This document shows, in pieces, positions 8,018-16,033 of a stretch of 64,000 nt of DNA. Each line of letters starts with the position of its first letter. Positions within the stretch are counted from its first letter, which is position 1. Source of the stretch: Hirschia sp964342355 (GTDB lineage: Bacteria; Pseudomonadota; Alphaproteobacteria; Caulobacterales; Hyphomonadaceae). Made by a program: the position numbers and the translations under genes. The stretch spans positions 124,001-188,000 of the forward strand of contig CAYFFG010000001.1 in assembly GCA_964342355.1 (NCBI GenBank), written 5' to 3'. The notes under the pieces are model-generated. The model saw nothing but the letters and a program-made list of their open reading frames with translations. It had not been told where the DNA came from and did no database searches.

Positions 8018-8980
8018 TTACACGTCGCGCATCGCCCAGACCTCCAGAATATGGTGCGCGACGGCCAAAGGTGGTGGAGCGTAAAACTCAGGATGCGTGC
8101 GCTCCAGCATCTGGCGTGCTTCCTCACGTGTAAACCACCGCGCTGTTTCCAGTTCCGTCTCATCAATTGTCAGATCTGTATTTTCAGCGTCGATGATCAT
8201 GCCGATCATCAGCGATGATGGAAAAGGCCATGGCTGGCCAAACAGATATTCAGGTTCGCCTTTTGCGCGCACGCCTGCTTCTTCGAACATTTCTCTTTCT
8301 GCGGCCTGTTCGATTGTTTCGCCGGGCTCCACGAAGCCTGCAAGGCAGGAGTAAAAGCCAGGCGCCCAGTTTGCCTGACGTCCCATCAGACATTTGTCAC
8401 CCTGAACAGCCAGCATAATGGCGACGGGATCGACACGCGGGAAATGTTCAGCGCCGCAATCATCGCACTCGCGCTTCCATCCTGCTTCAACAATCTCTGA
8501 TTTTGACCCGCAGTTTGCACAAAACCCATGTCGGTCATGCCAGGCCGCTAGTGCGTTTGCTGTAGCTGTAATCTGAGCCTCTTCGGCCGCCATGCCAGCG
8601 GCGGCAGTGCGCACGTCCACAAAGTCTCCCAGACCAGCGAGCGGTGAATCATCCATCCTGAAACGGTTTGGCGCAGTGATCGCAAACATTGCAAAGCCGT
8701 CTGCATCTTCACCGATAAAGTAGACGACAGGCTTTGGAAACAAGGATGTAGCTTGTGGGCCGAGCCATAAAATATTGGCGGGTGTTGCGTTCAGCGGACT
8801 GCCCGGCGGGCTTGCCTGTGTTGCTGCCGCCCCTTCGCAAACTATGGCTCCGGGCTTGATGATCATAAAGCGGCTGTTCGCATTTTGCATTGCGGATTTG
8901 AGCCAGTCTTTATCTTTACGACGGTGAGCGGCGCGCTCAAAAGGAGCGTTGGCGAAGGGAATGTCCTGGGGTGTCAGCAT
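8018..8980 (-). CDS. nudC: NAD(+)/NADH pyrophosphatase (RNA decapping hydrolase) NudC
   Basis: A 320-residue Nudix hydrolase that splits NAD(H) into NMN(H) and AMP and, in E. coli, removes NAD caps from RNA. The four Cys of the zinc ribbon are present (FCANCGS and ECDDCGA, about residues 158-178). The Nudix box GFVEPGETIEQAAEREMFEE follows at about 218-240, and then the NudC-specific motif GQPWPFPSSLM. All are intact and in the family order. Transcription runs towards the YHS gene, and the upstream side faces the SRP RNA promoter region. Confidence 0.93.
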   Translation of the reverse strand: MLTPQDIPFANAPFERAAHRRKDKDWLKSAMQNANSRFMIIKPGAIVCEGAAATQASPPGSPLNATPANILWLGPQATSLFPKPVVYFIGEDADGFAMFAITAPNRFRMDDSPLAGLGDFVDVRTAAAGMAAEEAQITATANALAAWHDRHGFCANCGSKSEIVEAGWKRECDDCGAEHFPRVDPVAIMLAVQGDKCLMGRQANWAPGFYSCLAGFVEPGETIEQAAEREMFEEAGVRAKGEPEYLFGQPWPFPSSLMIGMIIDAENTDLTIDETELETARWFTREEARQMLERTHPEFYAPPPLAVAHHILEVWAMRDV

Positions 8981-9095
8981 GGGGTGTTGTTCTGGTTAGT
9001 GTTTTGAGGGGGCTATGGCGGGAGAGTGGTGGCAGGGAATTGTAAAATCAATCAGTCGACGGATGAGGTTATTGTGAACTCTTGTCGATGACCTC

Positions 9096-9124
9096 TTGCG
9101 TTAGGCGACAGTGATTGCGATATA
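9096..9124 (+). promoter_or_regulatory. candidate promoter of the SRP RNA
   Basis: A -35-like TTGCGT (9096-9101) and a -10-like GATATA (9119-9124) are separated by 17 nt and sit directly before the 5' end of the SRP RNA. Spacing and position fit, but the -10 is imperfect. Confidence 0.4.
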
Positions 9125-9126
9125 GC

Positions 9127-9226
9127 GGGTGGAGCTGGCGGCGGACGAGTCCCTCGCCAACCCGGTCAGGTCCGGAAGGAAGCAGCCGCAACGAGTTTTG
9201 CTCGGGTCGTCGTCAGTTCCACCTTT
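9127..9226 (+). ncRNA. ffs: signal recognition particle RNA (4.5S type)
   Basis: The conserved apical domain of SRP RNA is unmistakable: GGTCAGGTCCGGAAGGAAGC, with the GGAA tetraloop closed by C-G pairs and the asymmetric internal loop bound by Ffh. The ends pair as GGTGGAGCTG (9128-9137) with CAGTTCCACC (9214-9223), and a T-rich run (TTTTCTCC) follows as terminator. The length, about 100 nt, fits the short bacterial form. Together with Ffh it targets ribosomes making membrane proteins to FtsY/SecYEG. In many relatives this RNA lies directly upstream of dnaX; here two TIR genes separate them. Confidence 0.95.
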
Positions 9227-9242
9227 TCTCCTCAATGCATGT

Positions 9243-10304
9243 CTAGATTTTCTGCACATTCCTGCGAAAGCCTCTTATGGCGCGCTGGAAGTTCAATATG
9301 CCGTACATTGCAAACGAAATGACGCCGAGGATCAGCCACATTACGCCGAATATCCCCGCGATCATTTCAGGATCGTCGTAGGGGAAGCTGCCCATCCCGT
9401 GGCCGACATTGAAAATGATGATAATGGAAGAATAGAGCGCCAGTGCTGACAGTGTGTACATCAAGGCAGCACGCTTCAAACGGCGGCGGCGGAAATAATA
9501 CCTGAACGGAAATACAAACGCGCCGTAAATTGCTGCTATGCCAATGCCAAGAATAATGGTTGCAAGAATGTCCCCTAAGGGGGTGCCTGCATCCATATCC
9601 TGACTTGCCATCCATAAGAGCCAGGCAAACGCTGGAGCGAGGAAGAAAAGATCAACTTTCTTGAAGGGTAGAAAGTCGCGCAGATTGTCTTTTGCTGTTT
9701 TTGATTCGTTTGATGCGGACGCTTTTTTCTGACTTTTCGGTCTTGTGTTGAAAATCGGTTCTTTGAGGCCGGCTTGTGTCTGATTTGTGCTTTGGTCGCG
9801 GCGGCTAAAAACATCGTCGATCAAATTGGGATCGGTGACAGACAGCTCAGGCGTGGCTGTTGTGGGCGTCGGGCGCGCAGTGGATCGCCCTTCAAGCCCG
9901 CCAGGAGTGGCTTCAGCAGACGTCGTTAGACGATCAGCCAACTCTTCGATTTTCTTGTGCGGATTGGGGAATATCTGGATCCAGTTGCGCGACGACAATT
10001 CATAGAGAAAGTGGCCCTTGGGCTTTATGTCTTCGATGAGGACCGGGACGACATTTTTGTCCATGTCATCGGCGAGGGCGAGTTCTTTTTTAAGTTGTTT
10101 GGAAGAATTACACTCGTCAGAAAACAGAATGACGAGCATGTCTGAATCCATCAGCCCGTCGACAATGGCTTCGCGCCAGTCCACGCCCGCGTCAATCATC
10201 TGGTCCCACCAGACGCCAACACCTCGCTTTTCAAGGGCTTCGACCAACTTGCGCGCGAGCGGTTGATCCGCGCGCCGATAGCTTAAAAATATGTCGTAAG
10301 CCAT
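9243..10304 (-). CDS. TIR-domain membrane protein, copy 1
   Basis: A 353-residue protein. Residues 1-130 form a TIR domain: it opens with YDIFLSYRRAD, has the box-2-like region GVGVWWDQMIDAG, and has a Glu at position 74 in SKQLKKE, where NAD-cleaving TIR enzymes have their catalytic Glu. A variable Pro/Thr/Lys-rich linker (about 135-215) leads to a C-terminal domain with about four hydrophobic helices (roughly 225-242, 251-275, 287-307, 319-345) and a basic tail (IRGFRRNVQKI). Bacterial TIR proteins often act in antiphage defence by NAD depletion or signalling. That function is inferred here, since no partner gene (Thoeris ThsA, pAgo, SAVED) is adjacent. It lies 112 nt downstream of its paralogue on the same strand. 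Confidence 0.82.
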   Translation of the reverse strand: MAYDIFLSYRRADQPLARKLVEALEKRGVGVWWDQMIDAGVDWREAIVDGLMDSDMLVILFSDECNSSKQLKKELALADDMDKNVVPVLIEDIKPKGHFLYELSSRNWIQIFPNPHKKIEELADRLTTSAEATPGGLEGRSTARPTPTTATPELSVTDPNLIDDVFSRRDQSTNQTQAGLKEPIFNTRPKSQKKASASNESKTAKDNLRDFLPFKKVDLFFLAPAFAWLLWMASQDMDAGTPLGDILATIILGIGIAAIYGAFVFPFRYYFRRRRLKRAALMYTLSALALYSSIIIIFNVGHGMGSFPYDDPEMIAGIFGVMWLILGVISFAMYGILNFQRAIRGFRRNVQKI

Positions 10305-10416
10305 AATTGCAATGTCTTCCCCTCAGTCATGTCCATGGCTTGTTTACCGTGTTTTGGAATGATCCACCACACCTCAAACGCCATGGTCTCTCATGAAGAC
10401 TTCGCAATCATTCGTC

Positions 10417-11526
10417 CTAGATTTTCTCTACGTTAGAGCGGAAGCTGCGGATTGTGCGCTGGAAGTGCAGGATGCCGTAGACAGCAAATGCAAGAACGCC
10501 AAAGCCGATCCACACCAGGCCAAATCCTGCAACGACTTCTATGACCTCAAGGAAGCCGCCTTCCATGGAGGCATACCAAAGCCCGGCGAACAGAAGCAGG
10601 CCGTAAAGCGCGACGCTGGATGCTGCGTAGTAACCAAGCGCTGACTTCAGTCTCAGTTTGCGCATGAAGTATCTGATAGGGAAAACGAGCGCGCCAAAAC
10701 CAGCCAGACCGATGCTCGCCATGGCAAGCACCTCGGTCATGTCTTCCAGCCTTATTCTGTCAAAATCTGTTGACCCTTCTGACACCAGAAAGAAGATAAA
10801 TGCAGGCACAAGCAACAAGAAATCATACCATTTAAAGGGCAGGAAGTTTCTGCGTTTACGCTTCTTGGCGGCTTTTTGCTTTTCTGCCGCTTTGGGCTTC
10901 TTTTGTGCGGCATTGACGACGCGTGAATCGACAGCCGGTGCTGAAGGCGCAATCAGTGTTGGTTCAGGAGGCGGCGGAGCGCCTAAAGCTTGAGGCTCCG
11001 GCGGCAGTTCAAGGGCTTCATCCACTGAAAGGTCGTGCGGAATTTCTTCAACGATTGGCGGAGGTATTTGAGCCTGAGCCGCTTGCTGTTGAGCTTTAGG
11101 GGCGTGTTTGCCTTCCAGACCGCCAGGAGAAGCTTCCGCGACGCGCGTCAGGCGCTCGGCTAATTCTTCGATTTTCTTGTGCGGGTCGGGAAAGACCTGG
11201 ATCCAGTTGCGCGAGGCGAGCTCGTACAGAAAGTGACCTTTGGGCTTTATGTCTTCGATGAGGACCGGAACAACGTTTTTGTCCATGTCGTCAGCGAGCG
11301 CGAGTTCTTTTTTAAGTTGTTTGGAGGAATTACACTCGTCAGAAAACAGGATGACGAGCATGTCTGAATCCATCAGCCCGTCGACAATGGCTTCGCGCCA
11401 GTCCACGCCTGCTTCAATCATCTGGTCCCACCAGACACCAACACCGCGCTTCTCAAGGGCCTCGACCAGCTTGCGCGCAAGTGGCTGATCTGCGCGCCGA
11501 TAGCTTAAAAATATGTCGTATCCCAT
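10417..11526 (-). CDS. TIR-domain membrane protein, copy 2
   Basis: A 369-residue paralogue of the neighbouring gene with the same plan: TIR domain (1-130, Glu74 conserved in SKQLKKE), linker, about four hydrophobic helices and a basic tail (IRSFRSNVEKI). The TIR domains differ at only about ten of roughly 138 positions, while the linker here is longer and Pro/Ala-rich (PPPEPTLIAPSAPAV) followed by a Lys-rich stretch, and the membrane part is clearly more diverged. This is the upstream gene of the pair. A GGGGAAAGG site precedes its ATG, and the dnaX start is 168 nt away on the other strand. Activity as an NADase or as a signalling scaffold is possible but not shown. Confidence 0.82.
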   Translation of the reverse strand: MGYDIFLSYRRADQPLARKLVEALEKRGVGVWWDQMIEAGVDWREAIVDGLMDSDMLVILFSDECNSSKQLKKELALADDMDKNVVPVLIEDIKPKGHFLYELASRNWIQVFPDPHKKIEELAERLTRVAEASPGGLEGKHAPKAQQQAAQAQIPPPIVEEIPHDLSVDEALELPPEPQALGAPPPPEPTLIAPSAPAVDSRVVNAAQKKPKAAEKQKAAKKRKRRNFLPFKWYDFLLLVPAFIFFLVSEGSTDFDRIRLEDMTEVLAMASIGLAGFGALVFPIRYFMRKLRLKSALGYYAASSVALYGLLLFAGLWYASMEGGFLEVIEVVAGFGLVWIGFGVLAFAVYGILHFQRTIRSFRSNVEKI

Positions 11527-11694
11527 GTCGTCGAGCCTTTCCCCTAGGTCGCGTCCAGCTTTGCTAGTAACGCGTTTTTAATAATGGCGCTACCAGCGAG
11601 AAGCTGTGGTGCGCAGTCGCAAAGCGCAGGCTTTCAACAGAGAAAGTCGATTTCGATGCTGTTCACCCTTCGTCCTGAGCGATAAGGTGCGCGC

Positions 11695-13506
11695 ATGAGC
11701 GACTCAGATTCTGACATGATGGAAGAGGGGCCGGACCCCAACACAGCGTCTATGTTTGGCGATGAGCCAGCAAGCGATGATGGCGCATATCAGGTATTGG
11801 CGCGTAAGTATCGCCCGGTTTCCTTTGATGACATGGTTGGTCAAGAGGCCATGGTGCGCACCCTGAAAAACGCTTTCAAAACAGGGCGTATCGCACATGC
11901 TTTTATGCTGACCGGAGTGCGTGGCGTGGGTAAGACCACGACAGCGCGCTTGTTAGCGCGAGCGCTCAATTATGATTCCGATCACCATGAGGGGCCTTCT
12001 ATCGTGTTGTCGCCGCGCGGTCGGCATTGTCAGGCAATCATGGAAAGTCGTCACCCGGATATTCTGGAACTCGACGCCGCATCGCGCACAGGTGTCGCGG
12101 ATATGCGCGAATTGCTGGACGGTGTGCGCTATGCGCCAGTCAATGCGCGCTATAAAGTTTATATCATCGACGAGGTTCACATGCTGTCCACGGCTGCGTT
12201 CAATGCGCTGCTAAAGACGCTCGAAGAACCTCCGCCGCACGTGAAGTTTATTTTCGCAACAACTGAGATCCGCAAAGTGCCTGTGACTGTGTTGTCGCGA
12301 TGTCAGCGGTTTAACCTGCAAAGACTCACATCAGACGCGCTGGCAAAACATCTTGGCCGGATTTGTGAGAAAGAGGGCGCAAAAGTCTCAGAGGAAGGTT
12401 TGATGCTGGTGGCGCGCGCGGCGGAAGGATCTGCGCGGGACGCTTTATCTATTCTTGATCAGGCGATTGTTCAGGCGACCGACGGCGAAGTCACTGCTGA
12501 ACTCATCCGCGATATGCTAGGGCTCGCGGATCGCGAGCGAATATTTGATCTCTTGGATGCTGCAATCGAAGCGCGTCACAAGGATGCGCTTCATGAAGTC
12601 GATGCGCAGATCAGAGAAGGCGCTGAAGCGCAGGTTTTGCTTAAAGATCTGCTGGATGTGATGGCTGAGGTGGCCCGCGCGCAGGCGTTGGGCGAAGACT
12701 ATCAGTTTTCAGGGCCGACTGAATGGACACGTCGTATTCAGAAACTGGCGGGCGCGATGACCGCGGCGCAGGCGGCGCGATACTGGAAACTGTTGCTGCA
12801 AGGGTTTGAAGATTGCGGACGTGCGCCAGATCCGGGCGTTTCTGCTGAAATGACGATCCTGAGACTGGCGGCCGCAGCGTCTTTGCCATCTCCTGAAGAT
12901 GCTGCTCGCATGCTGGCTGGTGCGCCGTCAAATGGTGGCGGGGCAATTGGAGGGCCGTCCGCTCCAACAGGCGGAGGCCAAGGCCCGCGCGCATCTTATT
13001 CAGAAAATGTTGCGCGCGCTATTCAGCCGGAGATTGATGTTGATCCGGATGCGCCAGGGCCAAGACTTTCCAGCTTTGGCCAAATCTGCGCCGCATTACA
13101 AACAGATAAGCAGATCAATCTGCTTTATGATGTTGAACATTTTGTGCGGCCGGCCAACATTGTTTATGGACGTTTTGCGTATGCGCCTGCGCCAGGCGTG
13201 CCGAATGACTTTCAGATGCGGCTTAAAGGTTGGCTGGAAGACAAAACCGGCGTGGAATGGCATGTGGAAACTGCACCATCTGACAAGGAAAGCCTGGCGG
13301 AAAAACGTGCGCGTGAGCAAGCAGAGCGGGTCGCGGAAGTGTCTCGCCACCCACGTATTTCTGAGGCGCTGAAGCAATTGCCAGGCGCCAAGGTTGTGAA
13401 GATTGAGAAACTGGACCGCGATGAAGACGGAAATGTCGTACGCGTTGATTTCAGTCGCCAAAGAGATTTTTCATCTCTGGATGAACACGAAGATGAGGAT
13501 TATTGA
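11695..13506 (+). CDS. dnaX: DNA polymerase III subunits gamma and tau
   Basis: A 603-residue clamp-loader ATPase. After a short acidic N-terminal extension (about 30 residues) come the AAA+ motifs: Walker A GVRGVGKTTTARLL (about 74-87), Walker B IIDEVHML (about 157-164) and sensor 1 FIFATTE. The SRC arginine-finger motif is in LSRCQRF. The C-terminal third is the tau-specific region that binds the polymerase. The zinc module is degenerate: only one of the four expected Cys remains (GRHCQAIM). I see no obvious slippery frameshift site. It starts the dnaX-ybaB-recR run; the ybaB start is 3 nt after the stop. Confidence 0.96.
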   Translation: MSDSDSDMMEEGPDPNTASMFGDEPASDDGAYQVLARKYRPVSFDDMVGQEAMVRTLKNAFKTGRIAHAFMLTGVRGVGKTTTARLLARALNYDSDHHEGPSIVLSPRGRHCQAIMESRHPDILELDAASRTGVADMRELLDGVRYAPVNARYKVYIIDEVHMLSTAAFNALLKTLEEPPPHVKFIFATTEIRKVPVTVLSRCQRFNLQRLTSDALAKHLGRICEKEGAKVSEEGLMLVARAAEGSARDALSILDQAIVQATDGEVTAELIRDMLGLADRERIFDLLDAAIEARHKDALHEVDAQIREGAEAQVLLKDLLDVMAEVARAQALGEDYQFSGPTEWTRRIQKLAGAMTAAQAARYWKLLLQGFEDCGRAPDPGVSAEMTILRLAAAASLPSPEDAARMLAGAPSNGGGAIGGPSAPTGGGQGPRASYSENVARAIQPEIDVDPDAPGPRLSSFGQICAALQTDKQINLLYDVEHFVRPANIVYGRFAYAPAPGVPNDFQMRLKGWLEDKTGVEWHVETAPSDKESLAEKRAREQAERVAEVSRHPRISEALKQLPGAKVVKIEKLDRDEDGNVVRVDFSRQRDFSSLDEHEDEDY

Positions 13507-13509
13507 CCG

Positions 13510-13830
13510 ATGAAAATGCAGGACATCATGCGCCAGGCGCAGGAAATGCAGGGCAAGCTGGCTGAAGCGCAGGAAAAGTTGGAAAGCGTTGAAGTGGAGG
13601 GCACTTCCGGTGGCGGTATGGTCACTGTGCGCTTGAAAGGCAAAGGCGAAATGGCTGGCCTTACCATCGACCCGTCCTTGATGTCTGAGGGGGAGGCGGA
13701 AATCGTTGAGGATCTGGTGAAGGCCGCTCACGATGACGCGCGTCGCAAACTGGAAGCTGCACAACAAGAAGCGATGCAAGATGCAACATCTGGCCTTGGC
13801 ATGCTGCCAGGCTTCAAGATGCCGTTCTAA
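13510..13830 (+). CDS. YbaB/EbfC nucleoid-associated protein
   Basis: A 106-residue DNA-binding protein with the family plan: an N-terminal amphipathic helix rich in Gln, Met and Ala (IMRQAQEMQGKLAEAQEKL), a three-stranded core (GGGMVTVRLKGKGEMAGL) and a C-terminal helix that pairs in the dimer, ending with GLGMLPGFKMPF. YbaB proteins bind DNA as tweezer-like dimers. The position directly after dnaX and ahead of recR is the classical one. Translation is probably coupled to dnaX because only 3 nt separate stop and start. Confidence 0.94.
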   Translation: MKMQDIMRQAQEMQGKLAEAQEKLESVEVEGTSGGGMVTVRLKGKGEMAGLTIDPSLMSEGEAEIVEDLVKAAHDDARRKLEAAQQEAMQDATSGLGMLPGFKMPF

Positions 13831-13859
13831 TTTCGGTTTAATCAGATTGGATCACGCCG

Positions 13860-14108
13860 ATGAGTTTTGAAGGCCCGCCACCACTGCGTCCCCGTGTTGA
13901 GGAGAATGACTTGTCAGAGCGTCCGGTTGTTCCCTTGTGGGCGGATATAATCCTGTTTTTGCTTTGGTGTGGATGTGTCGCTGCGGCGATCCTGTCGGCC
14001 TATCCGATTGCTAACCTGCTGTTCTCATTGCTGTTCCTTGTTGGCGGCGCAGTTGCGTTATTGGGAATCCGACACTTTCTGAAGTCATTTTTGACGAATT
14101 ACGCCTGA
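13860..14108 (+). CDS. small two-helix membrane protein of unknown function
   Basis: An 82-residue protein that I do not recognise. A Pro- and charge-rich N-terminus of about 28 residues is followed by two hydrophobic helices (WADIILFLLWCGCVAAAILS, and LLFSLLFLVGGAVALLGI), then a short basic tail. Its stop codon overlaps the recR start (TGATG), so the two are translationally coupled. It therefore sits inside the ybaB-recR operon, a place that is usually empty. Codon use looks like its neighbours. It appears genuine because of the coupling and the coherent hydrophobicity. Confidence 0.7.
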   Translation: MSFEGPPPLRPRVEENDLSERPVVPLWADIILFLLWCGCVAAAILSAYPIANLLFSLLFLVGGAVALLGIRHFLKSFLTNYA

Positions 14109-14707
14109 TGTCGACGCACTCCGCAGGCCCAGAGATCAAGCGTCTGATCGAGCTATTATCAAAATTGCCGGGTATGGGACCGCGATCGGCGCGTCGGGCG
14201 GCGCTTTATCTTCTTCAGAAGCCGGACCAGTTGCTGGGGCCGATGTCGCGGGCCATGGCCGAGGCGTACGAGAAGGTTGAAAAGTGCTCAGTTTGTGGGA
14301 ATTTTGACACGCTAAGCCCTTGCACTGTGTGCCGTGCGCCAAACCGTGATGACAGCGTCATTTGTGTGTTGGCGGACGTTGGTGATTTATGGGCGATGGA
14401 GCGCACGGGTGCGTTTCGCGGACGTTATCATGTGCTTGGCGGACGGTTGTCTGCGCTTGATGGCGTGCGGCCAGAAGATTTGTCGATCAAAGAGCTTATC
14501 GCGCGCGCATCCGCGCCTGACGTCAAAGAAGTTATTCTTGCGCTGAATGCGACCGTTGATGGACAAACAACAGCGCATTACCTGGCTGACCAGTTGGCGG
14601 ATCTGGACGTGGCGGTGACACGACTTGCGCAAGGTGTGCCGGTGGGAGGCGACCTGGGAGCGTTGGACGACGGAACAATCACCGCCGCCCTAACGTCTCG
14701 CAGATAG
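14108..14707 (+). CDS. recR: recombination mediator protein RecR
   Basis: A 199-residue protein that loads RecA at gaps together with RecO and RecF. The helix-hairpin-helix is at the N-terminus (LSKLPGMGPRSARRAALYLL), followed by a C4 zinc finger (CSVCGNFDTLSPCTVC, about 58-73) and the Toprim domain. In the Toprim motif the expected acidic residue after ICV is replaced (ICVLADVGDLWAMER, against a typical VVE-x-x-x-D). The Walker B-like end (TTAHYLADQL, RLAQGVPVGGDL) is intact. The start overlaps the stop of the upstream small membrane protein. It is convergent with the PQQ dehydrogenase gene, 2 nt apart. Confidence 0.95.
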   Translation: MSTHSAGPEIKRLIELLSKLPGMGPRSARRAALYLLQKPDQLLGPMSRAMAEAYEKVEKCSVCGNFDTLSPCTVCRAPNRDDSVICVLADVGDLWAMERTGAFRGRYHVLGGRLSALDGVRPEDLSIKELIARASAPDVKEVILALNATVDGQTTAHYLADQLADLDVAVTRLAQGVPVGGDLGALDDGTITAALTSRR

Positions 14708-14709
14708 AT

Positions 14710-15849
14710 TTATTCAGCGATTAGCTTGTAAACGCCACCCTCTAACTCATCGGTGGTGACATATATTTCGCCATCAGGAGCTGTTACGACTGAGCGCAGA
14801 CGCAAGCTTGGCTCCAGAATAATTTCCTGTTTTTCAACACGTCCGTTTTCTAGGTCCAGCCGTCGGATCTGCATACCACTAAGCGCGCTGACCAGAAGGT
14901 CACCTTTCCATTCCGGATGTTTGTCGCCTGTGTAAAGTGTCATTCCGCTAGGAGCGATGGATGGCACCCAAACCGCGATGGGCTGTTCCATGCCTGCTTT
15001 TTCAGTTTCATTTGAGATGATGGTGCCGTCGTAATTGACGCCATAGGTTATAACTGGCCAGCCATAGTTTGCCCCTGGTTTGATGATGTTGACCTCATCG
15101 CCGCCCTTGGGCCCATGCTCGTGCGCGTAAATTGTTCCTGTGGCGGTGTCGATAGCTAGTCCCTGCACATTGCGATGGCCATAAGAGTAAGTTTCTGGAG
15201 CAGCCTTCGGCGTATCGAGCATCGGGTTATCGTCTGGGACCGATCCATCCGTGTTGATGCGGACAATCGAACCAAGATGATTTTCCGGATTTTGCGACTC
15301 ATCCATGTAGGCGAAACCTTCGCCCAGCGTCAGAAGGAGGGTGCCATCTGGCAACATGCCAATACGGCCGCCAAAGTGGCCGCCGCCGCGTTTTTTAAAG
15401 TTCGCTTCAAAAATGGTTTCGACATTTTCTAGCGCTGTAGCGTCTTCAGACAAAGTTGCTTTGATCAGCGTGGTGGCGTTGGCGGTGTTGTCTCCGCTGG
15501 AAAACGACACATAGAGGGTGCGGTTGGTCGCAAAATCTGGATCAAGCAGGATATCGAAAAGGCCGCCCTGATTGCTGTTATACACTTCAGGTACGCCCTC
15601 AAGCGGAGTTGGAACCAGCTCACCGTTCTGGATCAGGCGGATGTGACCATAATCGCGTTCCGCGACAAGCATGTCGCCATTTTCAAGCACAGCCAGCCCC
15701 CAAGGAAACTCAAGTCCTTCGGCGACTGGCGCAAGCGTGTAAGTCGCAGAACTTGTTTCTACGACCTGATCAACTGCGGATGACTGAGGCGCGTTACAGG
15801 CACAGGCAGCAAAGAGTGCGGTCATCAGGAGGTATTTGGCCGATTTCAT
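14710..15849 (-). CDS. PQQ-dependent sugar dehydrogenase (YliI-like aldose dehydrogenase)
   Basis: A 379-residue exported beta-propeller enzyme. The N-terminus is a signal sequence with Cys near residues 17-19 (LFAACACNAP), so it could be a lipoprotein. The propeller begins with GLEFPWGLAVLENGDMLVAE, typical of soluble glucose/sorbosone dehydrogenases, and contains GGHFGGRIGMLPDGTLLLT, YSYGHRNVQGLAID and HEHGPKGGDEVN, which hold the catalytic His/Arg region and PQQ and calcium ligands. It should oxidise aldoses in the periplasm if PQQ is available. No PQQ synthesis genes are in this window. Confidence 0.87.
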   Translation of the reverse strand: MKSAKYLLMTALFAACACNAPQSSAVDQVVETSSATYTLAPVAEGLEFPWGLAVLENGDMLVAERDYGHIRLIQNGELVPTPLEGVPEVYNSNQGGLFDILLDPDFATNRTLYVSFSSGDNTANATTLIKATLSEDATALENVETIFEANFKKRGGGHFGGRIGMLPDGTLLLTLGEGFAYMDESQNPENHLGSIVRINTDGSVPDDNPMLDTPKAAPETYSYGHRNVQGLAIDTATGTIYAHEHGPKGGDEVNIIKPGANYGWPVITYGVNYDGTIISNETEKAGMEQPIAVWVPSIAPSGMTLYTGDKHPEWKGDLLVSALSGMQIRRLDLENGRVEKQEIILEPSLRLRSVVTAPDGEIYVTTDELEGGVYKLIAE

Positions 15850-16033
15850 GAGCTTTTCCTGGAGTTTGATTGGGGTAAGAGGCGGTGTTGTGATCGTGTT
15901 TTAGTTAAAGATTGGCACTTCATTTACGGTGCGACTAGCCCAGACACTATATTTTTAACGACTCAGTTGATGGTTCAGTCATGTGCCTATCTTTTCGCTT
16001 GTTGCGAGAAGAAACTGCTAGTATGTTCTCGTT

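Noticed and set aside
9129..9449. 106-codon plus-strand frame starting in the SRP RNA
   Set aside because: It overlaps a confident SRP RNA and then runs antisense to the TIR gene; no protein-like features or ribosome-binding site.
9243..11526. Thoeris or CBASS defence operon around the TIR genes
   Set aside because: No ThsA-like NADase/Sir2, SMODS, SAVED or Argonaute gene is adjacent; only the two TIR proteins are present, so no named system can be claimed.
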